Shown one piece after another: positions 1-7,073 of a stretch of DNA of 9,486 nucleotides; within the stretch, counting starts at the first letter, position 1, and each line of letters opens with the position of its first letter. Made by a program: the position numbers and the translations under genes. The notes beneath the pieces are model-generated. The model was given only the letters and a program-made list of their open reading frames with translations, did no database searches and had not been told where the DNA came from. Source of the DNA: an uncultured Veillonellaceae bacterium (GTDB lineage Bacteria; Bacillota; Negativicutes; Veillonellales; Megasphaeraceae); NCBI GenBank assembly GCA_900546795.1, contig UREG01000065.1, positions 1 through 9,486 of the forward strand, read 5' to 3'.

Positions 1-257
1 AGCTCATATATCCCTTTCTGCAGTTTATTCGCATTTCCGGTAGCCGCCGAAGCCATACGAAAAACCACCGTATTTCCAATCAAACCATTGTCATAGAGCA
101 TGCTGCCGATTTCCTGATTGGTCATATTGTCACGGATCTGAATAGTCACAGTATCCATACTTCCCCAGCCAGGCATATGATACAATACCAGCGGAAGAAA
201 TATACCGGCCGCCGCCAATACGGTCCCGGCAAGCCGCCATTTTCTATTCGTATTCAT
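1..257 (-). CDS. YceG/MltG-like membrane-anchored protein (5' part only)
   Basis: The first 85 codons of a gene that continues past the left edge. It starts at an ATG whose first base is 257, with a GGAGGT ribosome binding site at 268-273, 10 bases upstream. Residues 7-26 form one hydrophobic segment after a short basic N-terminus (NTNRKWR), so the protein is probably anchored in the inner membrane with its body outside the cytoplasm. After it comes the pattern of the YceG/MltG N-terminal domain: a beta strand (VTIQIRDNM), 'TNQEIGSMLYDNGLI', a phenylalanine-containing helix start and 'LQKGIYEL'. MltG enzymes cleave nascent peptidoglycan strands and need a catalytic Glu in the C-terminal part, which lies outside the window. 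It could equally be a short non-catalytic YceG-like protein carrying only this LysM-like domain. It has its own promoter and is separated from the upstream gene by a terminator. Family assignment is fairly sure; enzymatic activity is unknown. Confidence 0.7.
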   Translation of the reverse strand, partial: MNTNRKWRLAGTVLAAAGIFLPLVLYHMPGWGSMDTVTIQIRDNMTNQEIGSMLYDNGLIGNTVVFRMASAATGNANKLQKGIYE

Positions 258-291
258 GCAATAGCATACCTCCATTTTAGTTTTGCTCTTT

Positions 292-320
292 ATTATAACA
301 AATATATCGTAAATATTCAC
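292..320 (-). promoter_or_regulatory. Predicted extended -10 promoter of the YceG/MltG-like gene
   Basis: On the minus strand TGTTATAAT (300 to 292) is a perfect extended -10 (TGnTATAAT). A weak -35, GTGAAT at 315-320, matches TTGACA at three of six positions with 17-base spacing. The expected start of transcription lies near 285, giving a leader of roughly 28 bases. The surrounding sequence is A+T rich. The promoter lies downstream of the terminator at 390-429, so this gene is an independent transcription unit. Confidence 0.6.
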
Positions 321-389
321 TATATTCTTCGATATTCGATCCGCTGTCTTCCGCTAAATTTCTCTGCCAGTCGGTATCTGCATGCTGTA

Positions 390-429
390 AAAATTGCCGC
401 TTCGAGCCAAAATTCGAAGCGGCAATTTT
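390..429 (-). terminator. Rho-independent terminator after the P-loop/Asp23 gene
   Basis: A perfect 16-bp inverted repeat (390-405 with 414-429) around an 8-base loop. The G+C core is GAAGCGGC and AT-rich ends give a T-run on the minus-strand transcript (AATTTTTAC). The stem begins on the base directly after the TAG stop at 430-432. The symmetry would also allow termination on the plus strand, but no plus-strand gene is seen here. Confidence 0.9.
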
Positions 430-1269
430 CTATCTTCGCTGCGCCACGCCTTTGATAACGATCTGCAGCCGGTCTACAGACATCCCCGTCGTGTATTCAA
501 TTTCTTCCTGCAATTTATTTTTCACTGTTCCCATCAGCTTTTTGATATTTTCACCGTATGCCACCGTAACCTGCAAATCAATCGTCAATCCGTTATTGCC
601 TTTCTGGCTTTTCTTGATATTGATTTCATTTACTTTGACAATTCCCCGAAGCGAACGCAGAGCAAACTTGATGATCTTTTCGATCACGCCGTCTGAAAAT
701 GTCAGTTTGCCATAGTAACTAAACACCGGCCGAATGACAGACTTTTCAAAAGTCCCTTCAGACATTCCGCTTTTCTTTCCCCGCTTTCTCCGGAAATAGG
801 ACCGCAGCGGATCGATGAGATAGCCTCGGAAATGATTTTTTACTTCCATGGTCGGTACAGGAATGATATGCTTCCCTTCTTTGAGCCTTGCCTCCTGCGC
901 TTTTTCAATCTCTTCTGCCGTTGCAATATCCTCTATATGAATAAACCGCGCCGGTTCGCCGACTTCAATCGCTTTAGCAATTTTTCGCACCATATTTTCT
1001 GATGTTCCCAAAATAAGCAGCTTCTCCGGTTTGATATCCGCCAGCGCCCGCTTTACATCATCGATCTGTTCTTTATCTTGAAAGATAGCCCGCCGAACGG
1101 CTTTTAGGCGGCTCGTTTCTTTTTTAGCGGATTTCCCAGCCACAATACGGTTCCGAAAAATTAAAATTCCATCGTCAATAATACATTCAATTTGATTGCT
1201 GTGCGCCACTACCAGCGCGCGATGGCTTTTTCCGGTACCGCTGGGTCCAACGAAAGCGATCACTTCCAT
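430..1269 (-). CDS. P-loop NTPase fused to a C-terminal Asp23/Gls24-like domain
   Basis: 279 residues, ATG start with GAGGTG at 1275-1280 five bases upstream. Residues 8-15 (GPSGTGKS) are a clear Walker A motif at the very N-terminus, followed by an acidic 'CIIDDGILI' strand (residues 29-37) and 'AGKSAKKE'. The middle part (about 50-140) keeps the alpha/beta character of a nucleotide-binding fold. A basic linker (YFRRKRGKK, residues 158-166) leads to residues 175-275, which follow the Asp23/Gls24 (alkaline shock protein) pattern: 'GKLTFSDGVIEKIIKFALRS', a strand pair ending in 'LTIDLQVTVAYGENI', and 'TTGMSVDRLQIVIKGV'. I recall similar fusion proteins in other Firmicutes, without a known function; Asp23 domains are linked to envelope stress and membrane-associated assemblies. 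No signal peptide or membrane segment is visible, so it is probably cytoplasmic. It lies 35 bases behind pepA without a terminator between them, so the two are probably co-transcribed. The domain assignment is solid; the role is unknown. Confidence 0.85.
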   Translation of the reverse strand: MEVIAFVGPSGTGKSHRALVVAHSNQIECIIDDGILIFRNRIVAGKSAKKETSRLKAVRRAIFQDKEQIDDVKRALADIKPEKLLILGTSENMVRKIAKAIEVGEPARFIHIEDIATAEEIEKAQEARLKEGKHIIPVPTMEVKNHFRGYLIDPLRSYFRRKRGKKSGMSEGTFEKSVIRPVFSYYGKLTFSDGVIEKIIKFALRSLRGIVKVNEINIKKSQKGNNGLTIDLQVTVAYGENIKKLMGTVKNKLQEEIEYTTGMSVDRLQIVIKGVAQRR

Positions 1270-1304
1270 CGAATCACCTCTTTCTCCACTTCTTTACCCT
1301 TATT

Positions 1305-2738
1305 TTACACTAAATCCTTCATAACCTTCCAGAGTAATTTTACGCCGAATCCTGTCGCCCCTATATAGCCGGCGCTATCTGCCGTATCGGTATAAGCCGT
1401 CCCTGCAATATCCAAATGAACCCACGGCAGCGTATCCGGAACAAATGCCCCGATAAACAATCCTGCGGTAATAGCGCCGCCTTTTGATCCCGGCGCATTG
1501 CGCAAATCAGCCTGCCGCCCTTTGATCATATCCTTGTATTCGTCATCTGCCGGCAGCGGCCATACCCGCTCGCGCACCGTTTCACCTGCCTGGCACACCA
1601 CGGTATTCCAAACCGGATGGTTGGTCACTGCGCCGGCCCGTACCGTTCCCAGTGCAGTTTCGCAGGCGCCTGTCAGCGTAGCCAGATCGATCAGGCGCGT
1701 AATCCCATACTCTTGGATATAAGAAACGGCATCGCACAAAATAATCCGCCCTTCCGCGTCAGTATTTTCCACCTCTACAGTCTTGCCGCCGTACATCGTA
1801 ATCACATCGTCCACCTTATACGAAGTACCGGACGGCATATTTTCCACACACGGCAGCACGGCTACTGCATTGATCGGATACTGAAGTTCCGCCAAGGCTT
1901 TCATCGCGCCCAGCACAGCGCCGGCGCCGGCCATATCCGTCTTCATAGTTTTCATAGATGCGGCCGATTTCAGAGAAAGGCCCCCGCTGTCATAGGTAAC
2001 CCCTTTTCCGACTAACCCCAGCTTTTCTCTCGACGCTTCATTTCCCGTATACTCAATAACAATCAGCCGCGGATCTTCCGCGCTTCCCTGCGCCACCGAC
2101 AAAATTCCATTCATCTTATACTGCTGCAAATCTTCTTTATTCAGTACCGTGCAGTACATGCCGTCATAACTGTTCAGCGACAGCGCCTGATACGCCATTT
2201 CTTTCGGCGTCAGCGCATTCGGAGGCATATTCACCAATTCCTTGGTCCAGTTGACCCCTTTATATACCGCTTCCCATTCTTCTGCAGCCGCCACGATGGC
2301 TTCCATGTCATCAGCTACGATATGAACCGATTGCAGCACATCGTCCTTCGTTGTCTTCATCATCGACTGGTGAACGTTGCGGTACAAAACTCCATCCAGC
2401 AAAATGCCTAAGGCTATATTCAAGGTATCTGCTAAAATATCGATCGCTAACAACTTCTCCCGAATGCAGTAATGGACGATTTTTTTCACGAAGGCAAACT
2501 GAGCCGCTCCGCTTTTTTCTTCTCCGCCTTCAACGCCTGCCAAAACAAAATACCGAAATCCATTTTCCCCGTTATATACTACGGTTTCTAAATGGCCCCA
2601 TTCCGAGATAAACGGCCGTTCATTCTGATAGCGAACCAAAAACTCTGCCTCGTCTGCGCTTACTCTGCTCTTGTCCCATTTATTCTGTATCCCAATCACG
2701 GCTGTATTCGTCTGCCGCTCTTTATTCCAATTCAGCAT
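1305..2738 (-). CDS. pepA: Leucyl aminopeptidase (M17 family)
   Basis: 477 residues, close to the usual M17 length. It removes N-terminal amino acids from peptides in the cytoplasm using two metal ions, normally as a hexamer. Residues 1-160 are the variable N-terminal domain; 160-477 is the conserved catalytic domain. All expected active-site residues are present in order: K245 and D250 in GKGVTYDSGG, K257, D268 in MKTDMAGAG, and D327, E329 and R331 in the signature ENTDAEGR. Their spacing equals that of the bovine lens enzyme shifted by a constant five residues, so the enzyme should be active. The 'NMPPNALTP' motif at the domain junction (170-178) is also typical. The ATG at 2738 has AGGAGGG at 2744-2750, five bases upstream. 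The gene comes directly after the gatB terminator and is followed after 35 bases by the P-loop/Asp23 gene. Some M17 enzymes also bind DNA as regulators, but nothing here shows that. Confidence 0.96.
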   Translation of the reverse strand: MLNWNKERQTNTAVIGIQNKWDKSRVSADEAEFLVRYQNERPFISEWGHLETVVYNGENGFRYFVLAGVEGGEEKSGAAQFAFVKKIVHYCIREKLLAIDILADTLNIALGILLDGVLYRNVHQSMMKTTKDDVLQSVHIVADDMEAIVAAAEEWEAVYKGVNWTKELVNMPPNALTPKEMAYQALSLNSYDGMYCTVLNKEDLQQYKMNGILSVAQGSAEDPRLIVIEYTGNEASREKLGLVGKGVTYDSGGLSLKSAASMKTMKTDMAGAGAVLGAMKALAELQYPINAVAVLPCVENMPSGTSYKVDDVITMYGGKTVEVENTDAEGRIILCDAVSYIQEYGITRLIDLATLTGACETALGTVRAGAVTNHPVWNTVVCQAGETVRERVWPLPADDEYKDMIKGRQADLRNAPGSKGGAITAGLFIGAFVPDTLPWVHLDIAGTAYTDTADSAGYIGATGFGVKLLWKVMKDLV

Positions 2739-2743
2739 CGTAT

Positions 2744-2750
2744 CCCTCCT
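2744..2750 (-). promoter_or_regulatory. Ribosome binding site of pepA, abutting a terminator
   Basis: AGGAGGG five bases before the pepA ATG (2738). It is separated by only a few bases from the T-run of the gatB terminator, so no promoter of normal layout fits between the end of that hairpin and the ribosome binding site. Confidence 0.8.
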
Positions 2751-2752
2751 GT

Positions 2753-2788
2753 AAAAAAGACATCGTACCGTTCGGCGCGATGTCTTTT
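2753..2788 (-). terminator. Rho-independent terminator between gatB and pepA
   Basis: An 11-bp perfect stem (2755-2765 with 2778-2788, arms AAAAGACATCG / CGATGTCTTTT) around a 12-base loop that can itself form a small CCG/CGG hairpin. On the minus strand it is followed by six T residues. It starts three bases after the gatB stop. It may act as a partial terminator or attenuator for the downstream pepA unit. Confidence 0.8.
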
Positions 2789-2791
2789 CTC

Positions 2792-4231
2792 TTATTTTAA
2801 ATTTTCCAACAGCAATGCGTTTACCATGCCCGGATTTGCCCGGCCTTTTGTTTCCTTCATGACCTGGCCTACCAAGAAACCGATTGCTTTTTGTTTGCCT
2901 GCCTGATAATCTGCAACAGACTGCGGATTGGCTGCAATTACTTTTTTCACGATTTCTTCGATCGCGCCCGTATCAGTGATTTGTACCAATCCTTTTTCTT
3001 TTACAACGGCTTCCGCTGTTTTTCCCGATTCCCACATTTCAGGGAACACGGATTTTGCAATCTTGCCGGAAATCGTGCCTTTGTCAATCAGCTGAATCAG
3101 TTCTGCCAGCATCGCCGGCGTTACCGGCGCTTGATCGGCAGAAACACCGGAATCGTTCATCGCCTTAGTAAAATCGCCCATCATCCAGTTGGCCGCAGTT
3201 TTGGCATCAACCTTTAACCCTACCAGTTCGCCAAAATAATCTGCCGTTTTCTTATCCATAATGAGCTGTTCCGCATCATAAGAAGACAGACCAAGTTCTT
3301 CCATGAACCGTTTTTTTCTCGCATCCGGAAGCTCCGGCAAAGATGCCCGGATTTCTTCGATATGTTCCTGCGGAACCATTACCGGAATCAAGTCCGGCTC
3401 AGGGAAGTACCGATAATCGTTTGCTTCTTCTTTCGTCCGCATGGATACCGTAACGCCTTTTGCTTCGTCCCAAGTCCGCGTTTCCTGCACGACTTTTCCG
3501 CCGTCTTCAATCAATTCTGCCTGCCGTACCGCTTCATATTCAATACCGCGCTGCACGTTTCGGAAAGAGTTCATATTTTTTAATTCCGTTTTCGTACCCA
3601 GCTTTTCTTCTCCGGCCAACCGGACGGAAATGTTGGCGTCACACCGCAGGCTGCCTTCTTCCATCCGGCAGTCCGATACATCGATGTACTGCAGGATCGC
3701 TTTTAATTTTTCCAAATACGCTTTTGCCTCTTCTCCGCTGCGGATATCCGGTTCGGATACGATTTCCAGCAGAGGCACTCCCGTACGATTATAATCGACC
3801 AGCGCCGAATCCGACTGATCGATCGTTGCGCCGCTGTGTACCAGCTTGCCCGCATCTTCTTCCATGTGGACGCGGGTGATGCGGATCCGGCGCGTTTCTC
3901 CATTTACTTCAATATCCAAATATCCGTTTACCGCAATCGGCAAATCATACTGCGACGTTTGGAAGTTTTTCGGCAGGTCCGGATAGTAATAGTTTTTCCG
4001 GTCAAATTTGCTGAACGGCAAAATTTCACAATTAAGAGCCAGCCCCGTGCGAACGGCAAACTCTACTACCTGTTTGTTCAATACCGGCAATACCCCCGGC
4101 AAGCCCAGGCATACCGGACACACATGCGTATTCGGCTCTCCGCCAAATTCCGTACTGCATCCGCAAAATATTTTCGTCTTTGTTTTCAACTCTGTATGGA
4201 CTTCTAATCCGATAACGGATTCGTATTTCAT
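2792..4231 (-). CDS. gatB: Asp-tRNA(Asn)/Glu-tRNA(Gln) amidotransferase subunit B
   Basis: 479 residues, full length for GatB. This subunit binds the misacylated tRNA, phosphorylates the Glu or Asp side chain with ATP, and receives ammonia from GatA to form Gln-tRNA(Gln) or Asn-tRNA(Asn). Visible family features: 'GLEVHTEL' at 8-15; a four-cysteine zinc-type site C23, C25, C38 and C41; 'YYYPDLPKNFQTSQYD' at 81-96; 'VHMEEDAGK' at 121-129; and 'DYNRTGVPLLEIVSEPD' at 146-162. The helical tail domain that contacts the tRNA elbow covers about 330-479 and ends in 'NPGMVNALLLENLK'. The ATG at 4231 overlaps the gatA stop by four bases (ATGA), indicating translational coupling. No missing or altered key residue is seen. 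It is the last gene of the gatCAB operon. Confidence 0.98.
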   Translation of the reverse strand: MKYESVIGLEVHTELKTKTKIFCGCSTEFGGEPNTHVCPVCLGLPGVLPVLNKQVVEFAVRTGLALNCEILPFSKFDRKNYYYPDLPKNFQTSQYDLPIAVNGYLDIEVNGETRRIRITRVHMEEDAGKLVHSGATIDQSDSALVDYNRTGVPLLEIVSEPDIRSGEEAKAYLEKLKAILQYIDVSDCRMEEGSLRCDANISVRLAGEEKLGTKTELKNMNSFRNVQRGIEYEAVRQAELIEDGGKVVQETRTWDEAKGVTVSMRTKEEANDYRYFPEPDLIPVMVPQEHIEEIRASLPELPDARKKRFMEELGLSSYDAEQLIMDKKTADYFGELVGLKVDAKTAANWMMGDFTKAMNDSGVSADQAPVTPAMLAELIQLIDKGTISGKIAKSVFPEMWESGKTAEAVVKEKGLVQITDTGAIEEIVKKVIAANPQSVADYQAGKQKAIGFLVGQVMKETKGRANPGMVNALLLENLK

Positions 4232-5691
4232 AATGCTGCCTCCCCTACCGGCGACACGGCTGCCGTGTCCGGACGATTCTGTTCAAATGTATAGGCTGCC
4301 TGAAGCAATGCCGCTTCTCCCAGCGGCCGGCCAATCAGCTGCATGCCTACCGGAAGCCCTTCTGCCATGCCGGCCGGCACGCTGATTCCCGGCAATCCGG
4401 ACAGATTCAGCGTAATCGTGCACACATCGCTCAAATACATAGCCAGCGGGTCATTTGCCATTTCGCCAATTTTAAATGCCGCAAACGGAGCTGCCGGCGT
4501 CAATATGATATCTACGTTCTTAAACGCTTCTTCAAAATCCTGTTTGATCAGCGTCCGGACTTTCAATGCCCGCAAGTAATAAGCATCATAATAGCCAGCG
4601 CTCAATACATAGTTGCCCAGCAGGATACGGCGCTGCACTTCTTTGCCAAATCCAGCGGTCCGCGTCTTTTTGTACATATCGACGATATCTTTTCCCGGCA
4701 CGCGCAGGCCAAAGCCGACGCCATCAAACCGAGCCAAATTCGAGCTAGCTTCTGCCGGAGCAATGATATAATACGCAGCCAGCGCATATTTTACATGCGG
4801 CATTTCGATCTCTACAATCTCGGCCCCTAATTTTTTATACGTTTCCAGCGCGTCTTCCATCACGCGGCGAACCCCAGCTGTCAGACCTTCGCCAAAATAT
4901 TCTTTCGGTACGCCGATTTTCAAGCCCTTCACATCGTTGATAAGCGCTTTCGTAAAATCTTCTTTTTCCGTCGGAATGGAAGTGGAGTCTTTGGCATCAT
5001 GACCGGAAATAGCGTTCATGACTACCGCGCAGTCCGTTACGTCTTTGGTAATCGGCCCGATCTGATCCAACGAAGACGCATACGCGATCAACCCATACCG
5101 GGACACGCGGCCGTACGTCGGCTTCATGCCTACCAATCCGCAGAACGAAGCAGGCTGACGAATTGATCCGCCCGTATCCGAGCCCAGCGACCATACCGCT
5201 GTTCCTGCGCTCACAGCCGCAGCCGAACCGCCGCTGGAACCGCCGGGAACCCGTTCGGTATCCCACGGATTGCGGGTAATCTGATACGCAGAATTTTCTG
5301 TTGAACTTCCCATGGCAAATTCATCCATATTCGTTTTTCCCAAGCTGATATAGGATTCTTGTTTGAGCCGTTCAATGACAGTGGCATCATACGGTGCGAC
5401 AAAATTCTCTAGCATTTTAGACCCGCAGGTTGCCTGCTGTCCCCGAATGCAAATATTATCTTTTATCGCGCCGGGAATCCCAGCCAGCATAGAAACCGCT
5501 TCACCGGCAGCAATCTTTTTATCTACCGCTTCCGCCTGCCGCAGCGCTTCTTCTCTTGTATCGGATAAATACGCCTGTATCGCCGGTTCTACTGCGTCTT
5601 TATGCGCCAATATCTTCTGTGTCAGTTCTACCGCAGAAATCTCTTTATTTACGAGTTTCTGATGGAGTCCATGTATAGTCATCCGTTCCAC
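4228..5691 (-). CDS. gatA: Asp-tRNA(Asn)/Glu-tRNA(Gln) amidotransferase subunit A
   Basis: 487 residues, an amidase-signature glutaminase that releases ammonia from glutamine and passes it to GatB. The Ser-cisSer-Lys catalytic triad is complete: K77 in 'GAIKDN', S152 in 'PGGSSGGSAAAV' and S176 in 'GSDTGGSIRQP'. These sit two residues before the K79/S154/S178 numbering of the Staphylococcus aureus enzyme. The 'GLVGMKPTYGRVSRYGLIAYASSLDQIGP' region of the family is present at about 185-213. The start is a GTG at 5691, chosen because AGGAGG at 5698-5703 lies six bases before it. The in-frame ATG three codons later (5682) would leave 15 bases. The gene begins 10 bases after gatC and its end overlaps gatB, so the three subunits are made from one transcript in the order C-A-B. 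Confidence 0.97.
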   Translation of the reverse strand: MERMTIHGLHQKLVNKEISAVELTQKILAHKDAVEPAIQAYLSDTREEALRQAEAVDKKIAAGEAVSMLAGIPGAIKDNICIRGQQATCGSKMLENFVAPYDATVIERLKQESYISLGKTNMDEFAMGSSTENSAYQITRNPWDTERVPGGSSGGSAAAVSAGTAVWSLGSDTGGSIRQPASFCGLVGMKPTYGRVSRYGLIAYASSLDQIGPITKDVTDCAVVMNAISGHDAKDSTSIPTEKEDFTKALINDVKGLKIGVPKEYFGEGLTAGVRRVMEDALETYKKLGAEIVEIEMPHVKYALAAYYIIAPAEASSNLARFDGVGFGLRVPGKDIVDMYKKTRTAGFGKEVQRRILLGNYVLSAGYYDAYYLRALKVRTLIKQDFEEAFKNVDIILTPAAPFAAFKIGEMANDPLAMYLSDVCTITLNLSGLPGISVPAGMAEGLPVGMQLIGRPLGEAALLQAAYTFEQNRPDTAAVSPVGEAAL

Positions 5692-5697
5692 GATATT

Positions 5698-5703
5698 CCT
5701 CCT
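5698..5703 (-). promoter_or_regulatory. Ribosome binding site that sets the GTG start of gatA
   Basis: AGGAGG six bases before the GTG at 5691. It overlaps two bases of the gatC TAG stop (5702-5704), so ribosomes finishing gatC are placed on the gatA start signal. The spacing argues against the downstream ATG at 5682. Confidence 0.75.
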
Positions 5704-5992
5704 AACCCTGCATTACCTTAGGTACTTTAAAATAATTGCCTTCTTTTTCCGGAGCGTTCGCCAACGCTTCTTCATTGGTGAACGATTCGTGCGGTATATC
5801 TTCCCGCATAACATTGCGAAGTTCTACTGCATGCGCAGTAGGCACAACGCCTTCTATATCTGCCTGCCCAATCAATTCCATATACGACAGGATATCATTC
5901 ATCTGCTGATTTACTGAGTCCATCTCGCTTTCGTCGATATCTAACCGAGACAGCAGCGCCAACTTTTTAAATTCTTCCGGTGAAAGTTTCAT
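5702..5992 (-). CDS. gatC: Asp-tRNA(Asn)/Glu-tRNA(Gln) amidotransferase subunit C
   Basis: 96 residues, the normal size for GatC, the small belt-like subunit that wraps around GatA and GatB and stabilises the complex. It has no catalytic residues. The typical layout is visible: an N-terminal helix pair ('LSPEEFKKLALLSRLDI', then 'ILSYMELIGQADIEGV'), the 'VPTAHAVELRNVMREDIP' segment at 50-67, and the C-terminal 'APEKEGNYFKVPKVM' at 80-94 that inserts next to GatA. The ATG at 5992 has GGAAGGGAG at 6000-6008 upstream with about 7 bases spacing. It is the first gene of the operon, directly behind a strong promoter. Confidence 0.96.
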   Translation of the reverse strand: MKLSPEEFKKLALLSRLDIDESEMDSVNQQMNDILSYMELIGQADIEGVVPTAHAVELRNVMREDIPHESFTNEEALANAPEKEGNYFKVPKVMQG

Positions 5993-6026
5993 AGTTATAC
6001 TCCCTTCCTGCTAAACATTCCGTTTT

Positions 6027-6055
6027 ATTATACCATTTGCGGCTTTTCCTGTCAC
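6027..6055 (-). promoter_or_regulatory. Sigma-70 promoter of the gatCAB operon
   Basis: On the minus strand, -35 GTGACA (6050-6055, five of six matches to TTGACA), a spacer of exactly 17 bases, and -10 TATAAT (6027-6032, perfect) preceded by TGG, which makes it an extended -10. Transcription should start near 6020, leaving a leader of about 28 bases before gatC. No operator or riboswitch-like structure is visible in so short a leader, suggesting strong constitutive expression. Confidence 0.85.
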
Positions 6056-6120
6056 ATCAAAACTAAAAATCCATATATTACAAACCAATTCTTATACTCT
6101 GTTCTCTTTATCTTCTCTTC

Positions 6121-6157
6121 CAAATAAAAGATGGCAGGCACTTTCGTGTCCGCCATC
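6121..6157 (-). terminator. Rho-independent terminator after the ABC ATPase gene
   Basis: On the minus strand, GATGGCGGACAC, a GAAA tetraloop and GTGCCTGCCATC form a 12-position stem (6130-6157) with one G-U pair and one A-C mismatch, followed by TTTTATTTG. It lies about 30 bases after the ATPase stop and separates the uptake genes from the gat promoter. Confidence 0.85.
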
Positions 6158-6186
6158 GCTTTTCCTTTTCAGCCTAAGCTCCGTTC

Positions 6187-7026
6187 TTATCTGCACCGTC
6201 CGCAGATACGGTCGAGCAAGCGTTTTTCTTTTTCCCTTGACGCTATATTCAGCTTCGTCGTAATTTCTAAATTGTTGTTTTCCGGATTTCTTGCAATCTC
6301 CACATCCGCCGCATAAGCCCGGCTGAGCAGCGGTTCTGTAAACACCTCGTCCGGCGTTCCATCTGCCAGTAATTTTCCTTCCCCCAGCAGAAAAATACGA
6401 TCGCAGTATTTAGCCGCCAAATTCAGCTCGTGCGCTACCATTAAGATCGTTTTTCCTTTTTCAGACAATGCCTTTGCAAAGCGAAAGATCTCTTCCTGAT
6501 ACACCATATCTAAGCCGGCTGTTGGCTCATCCAAAAATAAAATGGGTGTTTGCTGCGCCAAGACCTTTGCCAAAAAGATCCGCTGCCGCTGCCCTCCGGA
6601 TACTTCGTTTACCGGGCGGTCCGCCAAGTCCGCCGTGCCCGTATATTCCATACATTCCAGCGCTAACGCTTCATCTTCTTTAGATTCCCGCTCCCACCAT
6701 TTCATGTACGGATATCTTCCCGTCAATACGATCTCCTTTGCCGTATAGCCAAAACCCAGTTCCACATGCTGCTGCAAATAGGCAACCCTCTTGGCAAACT
6801 CCCGTTCCGGCAAACTATCCATATCCAAACCGGAGTAGCAAACCGTACCGCCTATTTTAGGAAGCAGCCCGCGCAGCGTTTTTAAGAACGTGCTTTTTCC
6901 CGCGCCATTGCAGCCAATAATGCCGATATATTCCCCTTCCCGGATTACCGCATTAAAATCCTGGACAACACATCGGCGGCCGTGTCCGAAAGATAAGTTT
7001 TTTATTTCTATTACTGAATCGTTCAT
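6187..7026 (-). CDS. ABC transporter ATP-binding protein, FecE/BtuD (iron-chelate/cobalamin) class
   Basis: 279 residues. It should power import of a metal chelate or cobalamin through an inner-membrane permease. All ATPase motifs are intact: Walker A GCNGAGKST (38-46), Q-loop around Q85/Q86, signature VSGGQRQR (142-149), Walker B ILFLDEP (162-168, catalytic E167), D-loop AGLD (170-173) and H-loop H199. The 'LTGRYPYMKWW' segment (101-111) is characteristic of the FecE/FepC/BtuD class. The ATG at 7026 has AGGAGG at 7034-7039, seven bases upstream. After the ATPase fold, a hydrophilic tail of about 35 residues ends in 'ICGRCR', a CxxC pair at C275/C278 whose meaning is unknown. The gene follows the TonB receptor after 47 bases and ends at a terminator. 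No permease or binding-protein gene is next to it, so these must lie elsewhere. The ligand cannot be told from the ATPase. Confidence 0.93.
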   Translation of the reverse strand: MNDSVIEIKNLSFGHGRRCVVQDFNAVIREGEYIGIIGCNGAGKSTFLKTLRGLLPKIGGTVCYSGLDMDSLPEREFAKRVAYLQQHVELGFGYTAKEIVLTGRYPYMKWWERESKEDEALALECMEYTGTADLADRPVNEVSGGQRQRIFLAKVLAQQTPILFLDEPTAGLDMVYQEEIFRFAKALSEKGKTILMVAHELNLAAKYCDRIFLLGEGKLLADGTPDEVFTEPLLSRAYAADVEIARNPENNNLEITTKLNIASREKEKRLLDRICGRCR

Positions 7027-7073
7027 TTCGTTTCCTCCTATCGGTACACGGCGTCTGCATTACTGCTTTTTTA

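Noticed and set aside
394..715. Plus-strand open frames opposite the P-loop/Asp23 gene
   Set aside because: They lie wholly or mostly antisense to a clearly conserved gene, lack good ribosome binding sites and show no recognisable domains.
3441..4385. Several overlapping plus-strand open frames of 117-139 codons opposite gatB and gatA
   Set aside because: They are shadows of conserved coding sequence; their translations have no family pattern.
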